A stretch of 64,000 nt of DNA, taken from Nitrospira tepida. GTDB taxonomy: Bacteria; Nitrospirota; Nitrospiria; Nitrospirales; Nitrospiraceae. The notes under the pieces were generated by a model. It had not been told where the DNA came from, ran no database searches, and saw nothing but the letters and a program-made list of their open reading frames with translations. Shown one piece after another: positions 37,598-47,800 of the stretch. The translations under genes were made by a program, and so were the position numbers. Where the stretch lies: contig NZ_OX365700.1 in the NCBI RefSeq assembly GCF_947241125.1, forward strand, positions 1,830,001 through 1,894,000. The letters run 5' to 3'. Position 1 is the first letter of the stretch. The number at the start of each line of letters is the position of its first letter.

Positions 37598-38095
37598 ATG
37601 GCGTTGGACGCTGAACTGGGCGGAAAGATGTTGCAGTTGATCACCTCGCGGTACAACGACTGGAAGTGGCGCAAGAAAATCGAAAAGACCTTGAGCCTGC
37701 CCCAATCCGGCGTGGGTGACGAGGCGCAACGCGCCGTCTTTCTCTATCTCAAGCAAAACCTGAAGGCCTATAAATCGCGTCGCGCCGACCCCGACAGTTG
37801 GATGGTCGGCGGGTTCGCCACCAAGCAGGTCATCGATCGCATTAAGGCCACGCCGTCGGTCGCCGGGTCCTCCCTGACCGAGGCTCACGTGACGAACCTC
37901 GGTGTTGATCCCGGCGACGAGGTGAATGAGGCCTGGTGGGAAGACATGCTGGCAGCCTGGTTCGATGAGCCGGAGCCGGAACCAAGCGAGCAGCCCGGCG
38001 AGGAAGGCGCGCAGGCGGAGAAGGCCGCATCGGAAGATCGATCGGGGGATCGGCCGGAGATCAGGTCCGACTCCACGTCACCGGCCGTGAAGTAA
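37598..38095 (+). CDS. hypothetical protein with acidic tail
   Basis: A 165-aa soluble protein. A GAGAGGA site sits about 15 nt before the ATG. The first 125 residues are mixed alpha with several Trp (YNDWKWRKKIEK, NEAWWEDMLAAWF). The last 40 are a low-complexity acidic tail rich in Glu, Pro and Ser, likely disordered. No family recognised. Confidence 0.6.
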   Translation: MALDAELGGKMLQLITSRYNDWKWRKKIEKTLSLPQSGVGDEAQRAVFLYLKQNLKAYKSRRADPDSWMVGGFATKQVIDRIKATPSVAGSSLTEAHVTNLGVDPGDEVNEAWWEDMLAAWFDEPEPEPSEQPGEEGAQAEKAASEDRSGDRPEIRSDSTSPAVK

Positions 38096-38169
38096 AAAAG
38101 TCTCCTTCCGCGCATGGCGGTCGAGGGATTTCGTTGTGTGTGGCGTCGGCGCGGAGTCTCGCCAGAGGG

Positions 38170-39876
38170 TTAGCTGAAGAGGCTCATCTGGGTGGCAGTT
38201 GGCTCTGACTTCGCCTCCGGTGATGCCTGATCCGTCCCAGATTGCTTGGGATCAGGAGTCGGTTGAGCGCGCATCTTGTCCAAATACGCCTTCAACTTCT
38301 TGAAATCTTCACGCAACGGTTCCAACAGGCTGCCTTGGTGCAGGGCCGCGGCCGGATGGAACAATGGAAACAGCACGAAGTCTTGAAGATAGAACGCCTG
38401 CCCCCGCACCTTCGTAATCCCGACCTTCCGTTCCATTAACGTTTGGGTCGCCCAGTTGCCGAGCGTGCACACGAGCTTCGGCTTGATCAGGCTGATTTGC
38501 TCCATGAGGAACGGCTTGCAGGTCTCGACTTCATCCGGTTCGGGGTCGCGGTTGTTGGGCGGCCGGCAGTTATGGCTTACGATCCCGGCAGCGATATAAG
38601 ATTCATCTTCATCCACACCGATGTTGTAGAGCGGAAATGCCCGATACGTCTGGCGGTGATTGACCTTGGTAACGGTTGCTTCGATGAAAACGTACTCGCC
38701 GTGATGGTTCTTCAACACGCGTTCCAGTAGCCCCCGCACGAGGTTCGGATGGTGCACGGCTTCCTGCCACCACACACTGAGAACCAGGTAGCCGCGCTGC
38801 TCTGCCTCCGCAGTTTTGACCAAAGCGCGAGCCTGCGCCTCCCGATTTGCGAATGCCGGACCGCGAACTTCGATTAAGATTTTCTCGTCCGGCAGGCAGA
38901 AGTCGTAAGTGAAGGCGGAATCCGGAAACGCAAAGTGGTGGACGAACGGCATGCCAATATCCTGTAGGACGGCTTTGAGTTCCTGTTCCCCATAACCGAT
39001 GGGATGCTTGCCATTTCCTTCCGTGATTCTCTGGGCGATCGCAATCCGACCCCGATAACGTTCCTCAGCCGTCATGCGCTGAATCTTGGCAACCCCGGCA
39101 GCAACCAGTGCACGCGTACGGGTGTTGGCCCTGGCCGTGATGGCCCAAGGATCACGCAGTCCTTCGGCGTACTGCCGGAGCATCGTTTCACGTAGTTTCT
39201 CTTTCGCTTCCGGGCCATGGAAGACCCTTCGGTTGTGGCACGTGGAGCTGCAGGTGCGATATGTCCTCTGCTCGTACCGGTTATATCGGACGAAAAAGGC
39301 CTTGCCGCAAACTTCGCAGTGATCCCCGAGCATGGCCACGCGATCGCCCGGCTGAATCTCGCGTGCGACAGTCCATTTGCCATTGATAAGGAAGGGGTGT
39401 TCTGGAGTCACTGTGATTTGGACCGGTCTCCGCCTGTCCTCACTCTGTGGGCGAATCGTGAGATGAACTACCCGGCTGCCTCGGGGAAGGACCTCCTGTG
39501 GACGGACATAGGTCACTTTGCGAAAACGTCCGGTATGGGTTAGCACCAGGTCGCCGACCCGGATGTCCTTGATCGGCTTATACCCGGTCGCGGTGTAGAT
39601 GAGCACTCGCGGACTGATGAAGCACTTGATCACGTTCGCGATGTAGATCTCGGAACGTGACAGTCCGGCGGACTGCAAAAGATCGTTCAAGAGCTTCCCC
39701 GCCGCGCCGACAAACGGCTCTCCCTTCTGATCTTCGTAAAAGCCGGGCGCTTCGCCGACGAACATGATCGAGGCCCGGGGATTGCCGACGCCGAAGACGA
39801 CTTGAGACCGGCCCAGCTTGGCCAGCTTGCACCGTTGGCAGTTAGACAGTGAGGCGCTGAGTTCTTGGAGCGTCAT
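38170..39876 (-). CDS. family 4 uracil-DNA glycosylase precursor carrying an intein
   Basis: Encodes a thermostable-type, iron-sulphur uracil-DNA glycosylase (UdgA/family 4), which removes uracil from DNA. The N-extein has C-x2-C (NCQRCKLAK) and the active-site [17 protein letters not shown]; the C-extein has [17 protein letters not shown] and the catalytic HPAAAL region. The two halves are separated by a 352-aa intein; joining them gives about 216-219 aa, the normal length. Four Cys are expected to hold 4Fe-4S: the two N-terminal ones, the Cys at the splice junction, and the Cys 16 residues after it. ATG 39876 is preferred to GTG 39885; neither has a strong ribosome site. The last 30 residues are a disordered tail ending in a QMSLFS-like motif that may bind the sliding clamp. 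Confidence 0.93.
   Translation of the reverse strand: MTLQELSASLSNCQRCKLAKLGRSQVVFGVGNPRASIMFVGEAPGFYEDQKGEPFVGAAGKLLNDLLQSAGLSRSEIYIANVIKCFISPRVLIYTATGYKPIKDIRVGDLVLTHTGRFRKVTYVRPQEVLPRGSRVVHLTIRPQSEDRRRPVQITVTPEHPFLINGKWTVAREIQPGDRVAMLGDHCEVCGKAFFVRYNRYEQRTYRTCSSTCHNRRVFHGPEAKEKLRETMLRQYAEGLRDPWAITARANTRTRALVAAGVAKIQRMTAEERYRGRIAIAQRITEGNGKHPIGYGEQELKAVLQDIGMPFVHHFAFPDSAFTYDFCLPDEKILIEVRGPAFANREAQARALVKTAEAEQRGYLVLSVWWQEAVHHPNLVRGLLERVLKNHHGEYVFIEATVTKVNHRQTYRAFPLYNIGVDEDESYIAAGIVSHNCRPPNNRDPEPDEVETCKPFLMEQISLIKPKLVCTLGNWATQTLMERKVGITKVRGQAFYLQDFVLFPLFHPAAALHQGSLLEPLREDFKKLKAYLDKMRAQPTPDPKQSGTDQASPEAKSEPTATQMSLFS
38569..39624 (-). other. 352-aa intein in the uracil-DNA glycosylase
   Basis: The insert begins with Cys (KCFISPRVL; block A), has a block B with T-x2-H ([12 protein letters not shown]), and ends GIVSHN followed by the +1 Cys of the extein (block G). 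Block F is seen in [17 protein letters not shown]. The central part is not LAGLIDADG-type: it has a Cys-x2-Cys ... Cys-x3-Cys zinc-finger-like segment (CEVCGKAF and CSSTCHNRR), a NUMOD3-like stretch, and a Vsr/DUF559-like endonuclease segment ([16 protein letters not shown]). Splicing residues are all intact, so self-excision is expected. Confidence 0.92.
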
Positions 39877-40036
39877 GACGTTCACAACGTGTGAGCGAAC
39901 GGGCTGAAGCCTACGTGGGCTGAATCTTATGTTGGGTGGCGCGGCTTGTCAACGAGATGAAAGCGTGGATTTCGTTGGCCCATCTCCAGACATGTCGTAC
40001 AGTCAGGACAGTGAGGGACGCGAAAGGAGTGGACCC

Positions 40037-40468
40037 GTGAGAATAGGCCTGTGGCAGGCGATCGTGGGTATCGGAGTCTTGGCTGTTGCTCTTGGCGGGA
40101 AACCGGTCTCGGCGGCGGACCAGACCATCCCGATCGGAGAAATTATCTCAAACCCGGCCGGCTTTCATCGTAAGCTTGTCCGAATTCAGGGACGAGTGCA
40201 TGCCATCGGAGCGAGGTCGGGCAGAGATGTCACGGCTCAATCGCTCTGTGGCCAGGACTTCGACCTGGAAGACGACACGGGATCGATCAGAGTGGTGTAT
40301 CTCGTGCGATGTCAGGGCGATGCCGCCAAGACCGAGCCGGCCCGAGATGGAAAGGTCGTGCAGGTCGAAGCGCTGATCGAAGCGCCGCCTGATAACGTCA
40401 AAACCTCGAGCGGAACTGAATTCACCGCCACGGCGCTCGCCAGACAGATTCTACCCGCCGCTCCGTGA
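40037..40468 (+). CDS. secreted OB-fold-like protein
   Basis: A 143-aa product from a GTG with an AAAGGAG site 7 nt upstream. A signal peptide ends near PVSAADQ. The mature part reads as an OB-fold barrel: IGEIISNPAGFHRKLVRIQGRVHAI, then DFDLEDDTGSIRVVYL and GKVVQVEALIEAP (in pieces), similar to small periplasmic nucleic-acid-binding-like or BOF/CcmE-like barrels. Two Cys (SLCGQ, VRCQG) could pair. Binding partner unknown. Confidence 0.75.
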   Translation: MRIGLWQAIVGIGVLAVALGGKPVSAADQTIPIGEIISNPAGFHRKLVRIQGRVHAIGARSGRDVTAQSLCGQDFDLEDDTGSIRVVYLVRCQGDAAKTEPARDGKVVQVEALIEAPPDNVKTSSGTEFTATALARQILPAAP

Positions 40469-40869
40469 AGAGGATCTGCTCTTCCTCGATGACGGTAGTA
40501 TGAAAGCACAGGAAGAGAGCCGCCTGCGACTCAGTGTAATCCAGGTTCGTCGGCGTGAGTGAATAGCGTGCGACCGCGTCTCAAGGAAATGGTCCAATTT
40601 ACTCGCCGATAGTTGGTCAGACTGTTCATCTCGGCGGAAATCCTCGACAAGTCCTCCTGATCCCGACACAATCGTCCTTAGTAATAAACGTGACTAGGCC
40701 GAAAGCGTCGTCATGCTTCGTGACCCGCAGGGCCTCCTACCATTAGGGGAGCACGCTCCTCCTCTGGAGAATCGTATTTCAATCAATCCATCGCTTAGGA
40801 TGCCGCGGCTCGGAGATGCCATCCGCCCGAGGCTCCTGCAATCCATTGTTTGGAGAAAGGGATGAAAGG
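40469..40869. other. intergenic region upstream of the RTX operon
   Basis: About 400 bases without a convincing gene. It contains the 51-bp shared motif described separately (40724-40774). The frames on the minus strand here are short and unlike real genes. Confidence 0.5.
40724..40774 (+). promoter_or_regulatory. 51-bp shared motif upstream of the lipoprotein-RTX operon
   Basis: CCCGCA, then GGGCC, then CCATTAGGGG-N11-CCTCTGGAGAATCG. The same blocks with the same overall 51-bp spacing recur at 49339-49389 before the exporter operon. The N11 differs but in both copies allows a small hairpin with the G run (GGAGC/GCTCC here). It ends about 100 nt before the lipoprotein start. It may be a promoter/operator or a structured leader RNA. 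Confidence 0.6.
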
Positions 40870-40875
40870 ATGAAC

Positions 40876-41844
40876 ATGCGAGCGAGGGCAGAGAGGGTGG
40901 TGGGGGTTGTGATCGTCGGCCTGCTGTTAGTGACCGGCTGTGCTGCGTCACCATTCACTAAGAACGAAACTCCAGGCCGGCATTTTGACCGGGCGATGAA
41001 GGAGTTTGCGGCCCATTGTGCCAAGGCCAAACTCAAGCCCAACGACACGGCTTGCGACATTCTGAAGCTCAGGCCCGCCGATCCGCTGGCGACCGAAGAA
41101 GGCCGCTTCGCCCATTCGATCAAGATTCCGAATCCCGTGCCGGCGGACAGTGGGTATCGGCCGGACATGACGCCGCAGGAGTACTTTGACCACCTCTGCA
41201 AGACGGAAGCGGGGGAGTTCATCTACAAGACAGTCCAGAATGTGGAAGGGCTGCTTCAACTGCGGCTTCGAGAGAACCCCACAGACTACGAACTCGAACA
41301 TCTGTATGCACTGGAGGATCCCTACGGGTATTCGGTAGGAGGGCGGGATCACCCTGAAGAGTATTTTGTCCAACCTGCCATAGGCAAGTATCAGTTCATC
41401 GAGACCCCCTTGCCTCAGAGTTCAAAGGCGAGGAAGGAAATGAAATATCGGCGGTTCTACCGAGATGAGAGGGCGCATCCGGAAAGAGATTATCAAACAG
41501 CGGTTAACGGTAAATTCGTGCGAGTTCCTTATATCGTGGCGGAGGAAAATGTTTCCTCTGCCCGGAGCCGATACGGCTACACCTGGCGTGGGATCGCTCG
41601 TCCGCATGATCGAGAACTGGGAATTGCGGGGGGAGAACTCATCATCCTGGATCTCCAAACCCATGAGGTGCTCGCAGTCAGGCGAGGGTTCGTCCGTAGC
41701 GGCTATATACGGAACATGACCGGAGTGTGGTGGCTGACCGCGCAAAAGTGTTCCAAGGAGTCGCTAAAAACCGACGCTCAATTTATTAACCAGGTGCTGA
41801 AGCCAGTGCTGGCAACCCAGGAGAGGGGAAATGAGGCAAAGTAA
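40876..41844 (+). CDS. lipoprotein of the RTX locus
   Basis: About 322 aa, beginning at the second of two closely spaced ATGs because AAAGG lies about 7 nt before it. A signal peptide ends in the lipobox LLVTGC. The mature protein is mixed alpha/beta with no named domain to me; repeated Tyr/Asp/Glu-rich segments and WWLTAQKCS near the end. Its 3' end overlaps the RTX gene by 14 bp, so the two are translated together. By position it could be a surface anchor, a chaperone for export, or a lipoprotein that protects the producer from the lipase-like RTX protein. Confidence 0.8.
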   Translation: MRARAERVVGVVIVGLLLVTGCAASPFTKNETPGRHFDRAMKEFAAHCAKAKLKPNDTACDILKLRPADPLATEEGRFAHSIKIPNPVPADSGYRPDMTPQEYFDHLCKTEAGEFIYKTVQNVEGLLQLRLRENPTDYELEHLYALEDPYGYSVGGRDHPEEYFVQPAIGKYQFIETPLPQSSKARKEMKYRRFYRDERAHPERDYQTAVNGKFVRVPYIVAEENVSSARSRYGYTWRGIARPHDRELGIAGGELIILDLQTHEVLAVRRGFVRSGYIRNMTGVWWLTAQKCSKESLKTDAQFINQVLKPVLATQERGNEAK

Positions 41845-44800
41845 TATTTCAACTTGGTTGAAGTTTGCCCTGCAACAAATGGCTGCTGAGTCATATCTTG
41901 ATCAGCTTCTATTCGGTCGGTCTCTTCGAGAGATCCTACTGGAGGGTAATAATGACCAGCGATTCGTCCAGCCAGATGCCAATGGTAATCTCCCCGGCAA
42001 GACCCGCTTCACGAACGTTCTTGCCGACCGCTTCCTCAGCACCTACGACATCATCGACCACCACGCCAACGATGGGACAGGGTTTTCGGCGACCCTCATG
42101 CGCGATCGAACGACGGGTGCATACACCCTCTCTTTCCGCAGCACGGAGTCTGCCCTGGTGGCTGAAGGCGGTGATCGAGAGCGGGATCTCTTCGGAGCGG
42201 ATGCTGAAATCGGAGGGGCCGGGTTCGCCTTTGGGCAGCTCGCGGCGATGGAGGACTATTATCAGTCGCTCAAAACAAGCGGCACACTCCCGGCGGGAGC
42301 GGTTCTCAATGTCACTGGGTATTCGCTGGGCGGACACCTGGCCACCGTCTTCACGGAGTTGCACCATACCGAGGTCAACCATACGTACATCTTTAACGGC
42401 GCCGGGCGTGGGCATGTCCCTGGAGAAGTGCCCGGGCTTTCAGCAGAGGAAAGTCGCATCAGCGATATGATGGCGTACTTTCGCCTGGTGCTGGACAATC
42501 CGGATGAGGCCTCCGATACCTTCCCGCGGGACAGTGACCTGTATCTGCGCGCGATCCAACTCCATCAAACCGATCCTCAATGGCGCCCCTTCGAGCAACA
42601 GGATTCCTCTCTGTATAACGACCCGCGATATCTCTGGGCCAAGGCTGCAACCCTCAACCTTTTCAAACCAACGGGAATTGACCCGCTCTTCCATTCTCCC
42701 GAGGCTGTCACGGAGGGGCCGTTTGGGAAGATTACGCAGCTCTATGGCTTCGCGACGACCAACGACCTTCAGTTTGTGGCCAATTCCGGCGTGCATGCTG
42801 CAGCGACGCCGGTCTTTATTGAAGGCCAGCCACTGATAGCCGGTGCGCCACTTCCCAGCGTGACGGAAAGCGGGAACACTCATTCGATTACCCTCATCGT
42901 GGATTCTCTGGCGGTCCAGGAACTGATCCAGACGATCGATTCCCGCTATGGCCAGGCCAGCGCTGAACTCCTCATCAAAGCTGTCTCCAACGCGAAAGCC
43001 GAGACAACAGCGCCGTTGAACGTCTCGGGTGTAACGGAGGGTGATTCGCTTGAGAAGGCGGTCGATGCGTTGCGCAAACTGTTCCGCGATCCCGCCTTGT
43101 CGCCGGCGGAGCCTCTGCCGGTCAATTCGCGAGTCGGCGGATTCGGGGACCTGGCCAATCGCAATGCGATGTACCAGGCGATCGATGAGGTTACACAGCG
43201 CGCGAGGCTCCTGCGAGCCCAAGGCGTCATTTTCTCCATCGAGGATCTGACCGCTGTGAGTGCCGCCGCGCTTGCCGGCATCGCGGACACCGATACGGAT
43301 CAGGGGCTGGCCTATAGGTACGCGCTCAAGGAACTGAATCCGTTTGCGGTGGTGGCCGACACACCGCAAGCGAATGAGGCGCTGTATGCCACCCATGCTC
43401 AAGGCGGCGGCCTGGATATGTTTGACGACATAACGGGTGTCGGGACCCTGACGTCTCGCTACCTCGACGACCGGGCCTTGTTTCTCAAGGAAAAGATCTC
43501 GCTGAATCAGCTCGACCATCAGACATCCACGGGGAACATTCATTTCAAAGACGTGACGACCGGGTATGAAATCGTGACGAATGCCGTGGTGAGCACCGAT
43601 CGGCAATTCATTTTTGATTCTGATGCCGGCAACCTCGTGACGGGCAATAGCGCTGATGACGAACTGTTTGGCGCGGGTGGTGACGACCTCGTGCGTGGGA
43701 TGGATGGCAACGATTATCTGGAGGGAGGTACCGGGCACGATCATCTGCTCGGTGGCGTCGGTGAGGACATTCTCGAAGGTGGAGTCGGGCATGACACGAT
43801 CGAGGGCGGACGCGATAACGATCTGCTGAAGGGCGGTGCGGGGCTCGATACCTATCTCTATCACGCCGGCGACGGGACGGATCAGATCGAAGACTCTGAC
43901 GCGCAGGGCCACATATTGTTCGATGGAGCCCTGCTCCAGGGTGGGATTCGCGCTCAGGATGGACCAAGCGATACCTATACGAGCCTGGACGGAGCGAAGA
44001 CGTATGTGCTGACGAACGGTCATCTGATGGTCAACGGGTTGCTGACCGTCAATGCGGGGTTTCAGAGCGGCCAGTTCGGAATCCGGCTCATCGATTTGCC
44101 GAACTATGCCGCGGCCACGCGAGACATCTTTACCAAGAGCGTGCCGGACCCGCTCCATCCGGGACAAACCATCCCTGTGCCGTTCTTCGATGATGGCGAT
44201 AATGATTCACGGTCACCGGAGTTGAACGGGCCGCTGGGGGATGACCACCATCGATTGCACGCGCTGGGGGGGAATGACTATGTGGTCAGCGGGGCCGGGG
44301 ACGACGAACTCTATGGCGATGAAGGGACGGATGAACTCTATGGAGGATTGGGCCACGATCGACTCTATGGAGGGACCGGAAACGACACGCTGGTCGGAGA
44401 CAATTCTGCGGTCTCTTCAGGCGGCGGAAATGACTACCTGGACGGGGGTGACGGGAATGATCTCCTTCAGGGCGGTGCTGGGGCAGATATTCTGATTGGC
44501 GGGGCCGGCATCGATAACCTGAATGGTGATGAGCCGAGCCAAGTCAACGATGGCAATCAGGATGACTACCTCTTCGGCGGCGCAAACGATGACAGCCTAT
44601 TCGGTGGAGCCGGGAGCGATATTCTAGATGGCGGGGACGGTCATGATTTGCTGGTCGGGGACACGACGTCATTTCAAGGGGGGCGGCCGGAGGACGGCGG
44701 GGCGGACTTCATGGAAGGTGGAACCGGGAACGATCAGCTCTTCGGTTTGTACGGGAATGATGTGCTCTCCGGGGGGGATGGTCTCGATCTGGTGAACGGT

Positions 44801-47800
44801 CAGGATGGGGATGATCTGCTGTACGGTGGTGCGGGCGACGATGTGTTGTCGGGCGATCTACGGCTACCATCAGCGATCGGGTTTTATGACACCAGAGAGT
44901 ATCGTGGAGCCGGCGGCGATGATCTCCTCTACGGCGGCGAGGGTCGTGATTATCTCTATGGCGGCGAAGGAGATGACTACCTTTCCGGCGGGGACGGAAA
45001 TGACGTCTTGTATGGTGACTACAATCGGCTCCGATTCCAGAGGGAAGACGCGCTAGAGGCCGTGCTCATGAGTCTGGCCGGAAACGATACCCTGCACGGC
45101 GGTGAGGGGGACGACGGGCTCTTCGGCGGTGCCGGATCGGACGTGTTGAATGGAGGTGAGGGCAACGATGAACTTCAAGACGATGAGGGGCTCAATGCAG
45201 AAGGCAGCGGGGATGATTGGCTGTATGGTGGCAACGGAAACGACCTGTTGACGTCTTATTGGGGCGATGACCGGCTCTTTGGTGGGAGCGGCAATGATCG
45301 ACTGATTTCGTACGCAGGCAAGGACGAGCTGTACGGCGAGGAAGGAGACGATATATTCGACGTGAGAGACGCAAGTCGTGGGGCAAGCGAGACTCTTCTG
45401 GTGGGGGGGACAGGCAATGATACTTATCTGATCGACAGCTTGAGCGATCGGATTGTGGAGGAGGCAGATGGAGGCATTGATACAGTGGTGAGCAATATTG
45501 ATTTTGTTCTGTCAGATAACCTTGAGAATCTGACGCTGAATGCCGACCATTTGGTCGGGACCGGGAACGATCAGGATAATGTATTGAATGCGACGAACTT
45601 GGTCGGGACGACGCTGATCGGTGGAGGAGGCAACGATACCCTGACTGGATTAGCCCGGCTGGACGGTGGGGCTGGAAATGACACGATGGTCGGCGGTGGA
45701 TCGGTGTTCGTTGGATTTGAGGGCGGCGAAAGCCGCTATCAGAGCAATACCTATCTATTCGATCGAGGCTACGGGCAGGACATGGTCGTCGATACAGACA
45801 CTGAGGCGGGGTTCTCCTCTACACAGTGGGACGTCATCGAGATGGGGCCGGACATAACACCGGGAGATGTGGAGTGGCGTCGGGAAGGGGAAGATCTCAT
45901 CCTCAGCATTGCCGGAACTGATGATCAACTCACCATCCAGTCGTACTACAAGGAGACCTTTGACCTCGGCGCGTGGCGGTTTCTCGACGGCTTCAGGCCG
46001 CCATCCGGCGAGATCGTCCAAGGCTCGAACTTTCATCCGTACTATGCGAGGCCGGGGCAGGTGGAGTTGATTCGGTTCGCAGACGGGACGAAGTGGGGTC
46101 CGGGTCTGCTCGGCGGATTGGTCACTGGAGCATATGATTCAAATACGTTCGAGTTCGGCTACGGTAGCGGCCATGTCAGGCTGATCGATTTTGATGAACT
46201 GGGTCATGGAATCGATACAGTGAGGATGGAGGCTGGGATCACAGCCGACGATGTCCTCGTAGGAAAACAGGGCTCGGATCTCGTCTTCACATTGAAGAAC
46301 ACAAACGAAACCCTCACCGTCCTGGCGCACTTCGATTTCGTGTTGGGGTCTAACATCTTCACAGGGCAGAGAAGCAACCCAACCCCGTATCGACTTGAAC
46401 GGGTGGTCTTCGACGATGGCACCGTGTGGGATTACACGACATTCGAGAGTCGGCTCACGACCATTATTGGGACGGACCACGCCGAACCATTGGTTGGCAA
46501 TGCCAATGACAATGTGATTCGAGGTCTTGGCGGTCACGATGCGCTGATCGGCCGCGCGGGGAATGATCTCTTGGATGGGGGCGGCGGGGATGACGAACTC
46601 GAAGGGGATGAGGGAAACGATGTCTTGATGGGAGGAACCGGCGACGATCTGCTCTTTGGTGAGCAGGGTGACGACACCTACATCTTCAATAGGGGTGACG
46701 GTTCGGACTACCTTGAGGATAGCGTTCAGGCCGGAGCGGGAAATCGCATACGGTTCGGAGCCGGAATCTCGCAAGATGATTTGACGTTGACCATGGCTCA
46801 AGGTGGGGATACCCACAGCGTGACGATTGCCGTCGGCGCCAGTGGCGACTCGATAGAGATTGCCAATCTGAGAGGCGAGGATACAGGGGTGGAGCTCCTC
46901 GAATTCGCCGACGGCACGACCATGCGGTTGGCTGACCTGCTTGGCCCACAGGCGACCGACGGCGATGACGTGCTCGAGGGCGGCCCCGCCGCCGAGGTGA
47001 TCGAAGCATTGGCCGGCAACGACATCGTGGACGCCGGCGCCGGAAACGACACGATCGCGGGCGGCCAGGGCAACGATGCCCTGTCGGGCGGCGCCGGCGA
47101 CGACACCTATGTCTTCAACCTGGGCGATGGAGTCGATACGATTACCGATCAGGCGCTGCCCGGAGAGGGCAATCAGATCCAATTTGGGGCCGGCATCACG
47201 CCGGCCGATCTAAGTCTCGGCCTGGGTTCTCTCTTGCTTCGCGTCGGATCGGGCGGCGATGCGATTCATCTCACGCCCTTCGATCCGGCCAACGTGTTCG
47301 GTCCTCGCGCAATCGACCGGTTCCGCCTCGCCGACGGCACGGTCTTGACCTATGAAGACCTGCTCGCGCGCGGGTTCGATCTCGCGGGGACTGCCGGCGA
47401 TGACACCCTCACCGGCACCAATACAACGGATCGCCTGGTGGGATGGGCCGGGAACGATGTGCTTCAATCTGGCGAGGGCAACGATCTCCTCGATGGTGGA
47501 CCGGGAACGGACAGGATGGAAGGTGGTGGCGGTGATGACACCTATGTGGTGGATGATGCCGGCGATGTCGTCACGGAATCGGCTGGAGAAGGCCTGGACT
47601 CGGTGCAGAGCAGCGTGAGTTATAGTCTCGGCGCCAATCTGGAGCACCTCACCCTCGTCGGCGCGGCGGACCTCGCCGGGACGGGCAACGAGCTGGACAA
47701 TATCCTGATCGGCAACAGCGGCAACAATGTGCTTGAGGGGGCGGCCGGAGCCGACCGGATGATCGGCGGGGCCGGCGACGATCGATATCTGGTGGACGAT

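Noticed and set aside
42440-44167. 575-aa minus-strand frame opposite the RTX gene
   Set aside because: Antisense to the lipase and linker region of a clear gene; no start signal or family.
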